This document shows positions 21,626 through 24,802 of a stretch of DNA of 24,802 bases, piece by piece; the stretch's first letter is position 1; every line of letters begins with the position of its first letter. Under the pieces are notes generated by a model. The model was given only the letters and a program-made list of their open reading frames with translations. It was not told where the DNA came from and ran no database searches. Both the position numbers and the translations under genes were made by a program. Source of the stretch: CAZXLT01 sp964641545 (GTDB lineage: Bacteria > Patescibacteriota > Saccharimonadia > Saccharimonadales > AWTP1-31); contig CAZXLT010000013.1 of assembly GCA_964641545.1 (NCBI GenBank), forward strand, positions 1-24,802. Direction: 5' to 3'.

Positions 21626-22846
21626 TTATTTCTTCAGATGCGCGATAGCGGCGTCTAGCTGTGGATCCTTGTTATTTTTGATGTCATCATCTGTTCGTTC
21701 TATTTTTTCATCTGGCTCAATGCCTGATTTATCGATGTTTTTTCCATTTGGCGTAAACCAGCGTGCCACCGTAACCTTAAGTATCCCACCTTTTCTCAGG
21801 TCCTGGACTTGCTGAACGCTACCCTTGCCAAAGCTTTTTTTGCCAATAAGTTTAGCGAGTTTATGGTCGTGTAGAGCCCCTGCGGTAATTTCACTCGCGC
21901 TGGCACTACCTTCATCTATGAGCACCGCTGTAGGAATTCCGCCAAGCAGTGAGCTGCCTTGTGATTTCTTGGTACTAATTATTTGGTTATCACGGCGCTC
22001 AGTAAGAATAGTTTGTCCTTTTGGTACCCACAAGCTAGACACATCTACAGCTGCGTCCAATAGACCTCCTGGATTGCCGCGCATGTCTAAAATAATCCCT
22101 GCAACATTTTGCTCTTTAAATTCCTTGGCAGCATCAGCAGCCAGACTCGCAGTATCCTCTCCGAAACGCGAAACCTTGATATAGCCCACGTTATCATCTA
22201 GCATTTTTGTTTCAACGCTCGGAATAGTTATTTCCTGCCGCGTAATACTGAGGTCTATCGCCTCGGAGGTACCGCGAAGCAGCTTTAACTTCACAACAGA
22301 GTCTTTTGGTCCACGAATACGCTTAACTGCCTCTGAAACACTAATGTCATAGGCACTTTTGCCATCGATTTCTACAATAGCGTCTTTCGGTTTTATGCCC
22401 GCTTTATCAGCCGGAAATCCTGCAATCGGTGAAACAACTATTATTGTTTTTGTAGCTGCATCTTTGCTGAGTTCTGCACCGATGCCCGTAAACGAACCGC
22501 TGAGGTCTTCATTAAAGTCTTTTGCGGCTTCGACATTAAGGTATTCTGTGTACGGATCGCCTGCAGCCTTAACCAGACCCTCTTTAAGGCCATCTTCAAG
22601 CTTTTCTTTATCTAATCTGCCATCAAACCCTTGCTTTAACTCCCCGTATACTTCCTTGACGGCAGAATAGTCTAGTTGCTCTAGGTTACCATTTTGGCTT
22701 TTAAGGCTTATATTGCCAATCTCTCCTCGGCCAAACTGAACACCGAGGCTAAATATAAAACTCGAAATAACAACATATACAAGGACTTTTCCGCTGTTGT
22801 CCTTAATTTTTTTGCCAAAAGAACCAATAACATTAGCTATGTGCAC
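21626..22846 (-). CDS. ctpA: Carboxyl-terminal processing protease, S41 family
   Basis: CtpA-type Ser/Lys proteases cut envelope proteins outside the membrane. The 406-residue product has one N-terminal membrane helix (about 20-38), a helical region, a PDZ domain at about 108-190 with GSFTGIGAEL and AGIKPKDAIVEIDG, and the protease core with DMRGNPGGLL at 254-263. Ser316 in GSASASEI, Lys341 in FGKGSVQ and Gln345 form the expected catalytic set. The start is GTG at 22846, with GGAGGG a few nt upstream. An out-of-frame ATG overlaps the GTG. The gene follows the PcsB-like hydrolase by 67 nt and may process envelope or division proteins. Confidence 0.95.
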   Translation of the reverse strand: MHIANVIGSFGKKIKDNSGKVLVYVVISSFIFSLGVQFGRGEIGNISLKSQNGNLEQLDYSAVKEVYGELKQGFDGRLDKEKLEDGLKEGLVKAAGDPYTEYLNVEAAKDFNEDLSGSFTGIGAELSKDAATKTIIVVSPIAGFPADKAGIKPKDAIVEIDGKSAYDISVSEAVKRIRGPKDSVVKLKLLRGTSEAIDLSITRQEITIPSVETKMLDDNVGYIKVSRFGEDTASLAADAAKEFKEQNVAGIILDMRGNPGGLLDAAVDVSSLWVPKGQTILTERRDNQIISTKKSQGSSLLGGIPTAVLIDEGSASASEITAGALHDHKLAKLIGKKSFGKGSVQQVQDLRKGGILKVTVARWFTPNGKNIDKSGIEPDEKIERTDDDIKNNKDPQLDAAIAHLKK

Positions 22847-22875
22847 ATACCCTCCGAAGATTTATTAGTACCTAC

Positions 22876-22881
22876 ATTGTA
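22876..22881 (-). promoter_or_regulatory. Possible -10 element of ctpA
   Basis: TACAAT on the minus strand in the 67-nt gap before ctpA, about 29 nt before the GTG. A 4/6 -35 (TTTACC) is at 18-nt spacing. Confidence 0.35.
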
Positions 22882-22913
22882 GCGCGTAGTGCCGCTTACG
22901 GTAAAGCTGCTGC

Positions 22914-24086
22914 CTAGAAATAAACGTATACCAAGTTGCTTGCAGTACCAGCACTAAGTGTAGTCATGTCGTACTTTCCAGTGCCTGCACGGTTGTAGTC
23001 GCTCACAATAATTGACCCATCGCCATTGACTGCTTCGACATACATAACGTGACCATAACTACCACTGTTGCTAACTGCTGCTGCACCTTCTTTTGGAAGG
23101 CTGCTTACAGCGTAGCCATAGCTTGGCGCTCTATCATCCCAACTATTGGCATTGCCTAGCCCGCTCGGTACAAGACGTCCCGTACTACGCACACGGAATG
23201 CTACCCAGTCAGTACAGTTTCTGTATCCATACCCGCCGGTTGCCCAGTTCCAAATTGAGCCGTTTACAGCCCAATCGTAGTTCCAACATGCTCCGTCAAC
23301 TGCACCTGTGTGAATGCAAGCTGCACTACCCCATGGATAGCCACCGCCACCAATCGTTCCGCCGCTGCCACCAAACAGGCGCATGTTTTCGATTGCCTGT
23401 TGACGCTTGAGGTCAGTAATCCTCTTAAAGTTATCTTTAATTTGTTGGTCGGTTGCTGCCTGGTCAGCCTGGTTCAAGCCGAGTAGTCGATCCTGTTCTG
23501 CTTTCTGCGTCGCGATTTGGTCTTGCAAACCTTGTTTTTCCTTAATAAGTACTTCGACCTGGTTTTTTTGAGTGCGTAGCTGGTTCTTTAGATCAGCAAC
23601 ACGTTCAAGGGTATGTTTCACCTTGTCCTTAACAGAGTTACGGTACTGTTCTTTGTCAACAAATTCACTCAGGTCTTTACTGCTAGCAAGCATTTCGAGA
23701 GTAGTGATCTGCCCCTCTAGGTACATTGCTTTAATATTTTGCCCCAGCACACGACGCTGTTTTACTAACTCTGCTTCGGCTTCGGCAATTTGCCGTTCAA
23801 GATCTGCTTTTTTATTCTCGTTTGTCTGAATCTCTGCCTGAAGCCCTGCAATCTGCTGATTGAGTCCGTTGATGGTAGCTTCTAAACTTCCCGCTTCAAC
23901 CCGTAAAGCATCAATCTTCTGCTGACTCTGGTTATTTTGCGATTGTAGTTCTTTAATCTGCTGGTCAAATTGGTCAGCCTTAACCTTTGGATGCACAACA
24001 CCGGCAAACGCGACTACTAAAACAACTCCAACCAAGAGGGATTGGAGCAATCTGCCCATTTTAACTGTTCGTTTTTGTTTTTTCAT
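22914..24086 (-). CDS. PcsB-like peptidoglycan hydrolase, coiled coil plus CHAP domain
   Basis: PcsB-type hydrolases cut peptidoglycan at division under control of FtsEX. The 390-residue product has a signal peptide or anchor at about 12-37, a long coiled coil at about 39-233 rich in Gln, Glu and Lys, a Gly-rich linker at 239-250, and a C-terminal CHAP domain. Cys291 in GYGYRNCTDWVAF, His346 in GSYGHVMYVEAV and Glu351 fit the catalytic triad. Extra cysteines at 257 and 267 may form a disulfide. The ATG at 24086 follows AAGGGG; a frame extension to 24119 lacks one. It lies 43 nt after ftsX, exactly the partner arrangement expected. Confidence 0.92.
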   Translation of the reverse strand: MKKQKRTVKMGRLLQSLLVGVVLVVAFAGVVHPKVKADQFDQQIKELQSQNNQSQQKIDALRVEAGSLEATINGLNQQIAGLQAEIQTNENKKADLERQIAEAEAELVKQRRVLGQNIKAMYLEGQITTLEMLASSKDLSEFVDKEQYRNSVKDKVKHTLERVADLKNQLRTQKNQVEVLIKEKQGLQDQIATQKAEQDRLLGLNQADQAATDQQIKDNFKRITDLKRQQAIENMRLFGGSGGTIGGGGYPWGSAACIHTGAVDGACWNYDWAVNGSIWNWATGGYGYRNCTDWVAFRVRSTGRLVPSGLGNANSWDDRAPSYGYAVSSLPKEGAAAVSNSGSYGHVMYVEAVNGDGSIIVSDYNRAGTGKYDMTTLSAGTASNLVYVYF

Positions 24087-24129
24087 GAGCCCCTTAATAA
24101 TACCATGAAACATAAGCATTTACAATATC

Positions 24130-24802
24130 CTATCTACTTGTTTTGAACTTTAAGTAACGCCGTGTGGCAATGGTCGAGGAGATGGCGCCAATCAACACAC
24201 CAACACCGAGCTGCAAGCCAACAAACAGCCAGTAGTTTTTTGCAAAATACTGGTTTGAGAAATCAATATCGAGCAATCCCAAACTACTAGCTTCGAAAGT
24301 TTTAGCGGTTATGCTAAATACCGAGTGAATAATCACTATCGACAATACCCCGGATACCACGCCGTAAATGATGCTTTCTACTATAAAGGGACCCCTAATA
24401 AAACCAGTACTCGCACCTAGCAATCGCTCAATGGTTATCTCGTCTCTTCGGTTAAATATTGCCATTTGTATGGTGTTAAAGATAATTAACATAGAGATAA
24501 ACGCGAACACCACAACTCCGGCAACTCCAGCCTTACGGAAAAATGTTGTGGCACTAGTGATTTTATCGATTGCTGCTTTTCGATCGCCTGAATAGGAAGT
24601 CTCGTCGGACTGGAGTTCTTTGACATCTTTTTTTTCTAAAAATGTTTTAATGGTCTCAATCCGATTTGGATCTTTAGGTTTAATTTGAATTGTGGCCGGC
24701 AATGGATTATCCGTTTGCGATATGGCTAAAAGTAAATCGAGATTGTTCGCATTCTGTCGCTTGTAGCTTTCTAAAGCTTCTTCTTTAGACACAAACTTGA
24801 TT
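24130..24802 (-). CDS. ftsX: Cell division protein FtsX, C-terminal part (cut by window edge)
   Basis: FtsX is the membrane half of the FtsEX transporter-like complex that activates septal hydrolases. The visible 224 residues lack the N-terminus: the frame runs to the right edge as IKFVSKEEALESY, the conserved SKEEA stretch of the extracellular loop. Three membrane helices follow, the first with FISMLIIFNTIQMAIFNRR, then RLLGASTGFIRGPFIVESII, the second around IIYGVVSGVLSIVII, and the last near VGLQLGVGVLIGAIS. The PcsB-like gene is 43 nt downstream. The upstream ftsE partner would lie beyond the right edge. Confidence 0.93.
   Translation of the reverse strand, partial: IKFVSKEEALESYKRQNANNLDLLLAISQTDNPLPATIQIKPKDPNRIETIKTFLEKKDVKELQSDETSYSGDRKAAIDKITSATTFFRKAGVAGVVVFAFISMLIIFNTIQMAIFNRRDEITIERLLGASTGFIRGPFIVESIIYGVVSGVLSIVIIHSVFSITAKTFEASSLGLLDIDFSNQYFAKNYWLFVGLQLGVGVLIGAISSTIATRRYLKFKTSR

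Noticed and set aside
1..24802. CRISPR arrays, insertion sequences, integrases or prophage genes
   Set aside because: No direct-repeat array, transposase, integrase or phage structural gene was seen on either strand.

Overview
The window looks like chromosomal DNA of a small-genome bacterium of the Patescibacteria/CPR type, most likely Candidatus Saccharibacteria (TM7). This is inferred from gene content and compactness, not proven. The signs are very short intergenic gaps, many 1-35 nt gene overlaps, short proteins (MraZ of 120 aa, XseA of 367 aa, GH1 of 424 aa), a PcsB-type CHAP hydrolase beside ftsX, and a trm11-like gene next to rpmA. TGA ends several genes (rnhA, the MFS gene, the UPF0104 gene), which argues against the UGA=Gly code of SR1/Gracilibacteria. 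I see no tRNA, rRNA, CRISPR array, insertion sequence or prophage. No gene-free stretch exceeds 300 bases.

Layout, mostly on the minus strand. 1-219: gene-free leader with two tandem hairpins. 220-582: mraZ, preceded at 652-788 by a phased array of MraZ/DnaA-like boxes. 827-3277: small secreted protein, GH1 beta-glucosidase, flavodoxin-fold oxidoreductase. 3397-4509 (+): protein with two helix-turn-helix-like segments. 4512-5639: DUF1761 membrane protein and an acidic unknown. 5689-10540: a train of tightly packed genes running from glyS through an MFS exporter, nucleotidyltransferase, SRPBCC protein, RNase HI and NYN nuclease to a conserved hypothetical. 10614-13021: a hypothetical, then a three-gene unit of a degenerate histidine-kinase-like protein, a receiver with Glu at the phosphorylation site, and recO. 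13066-16080: UPF0104 membrane protein, xseA, xseB, a membrane-anchored unknown. 16081-16300: a divergent spacer holding a long RNA-like hairpin. 16301-17750 (+): THUMP/Trm11-like methyltransferase and rpmA, closed by a bidirectional terminator. 17820-19442: two unknowns with strong promoters. 19533-24802: ftsX (cut by the window edge), PcsB-like hydrolase, CtpA protease, pyrG and a single-domain response regulator, ended by a terminator.

Functional themes are envelope growth and division (mraZ, ftsX-pcsB-like, ctpA), nucleic-acid maintenance (recO, xseAB, rnhA, NYN) and translation (glyS, rpmA, trm11-like). A recurring regulatory trait is a -10 hexamer placed only 7-9 nt before the start codon, which predicts leaderless mRNAs for about eight genes. 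The three observations I rate highest are the box array upstream of mraZ, the 89-nt hairpin at 16114-16202 whose wobble pairs only form in a plus-strand RNA, and the degenerate two-component pair upstream of recO.
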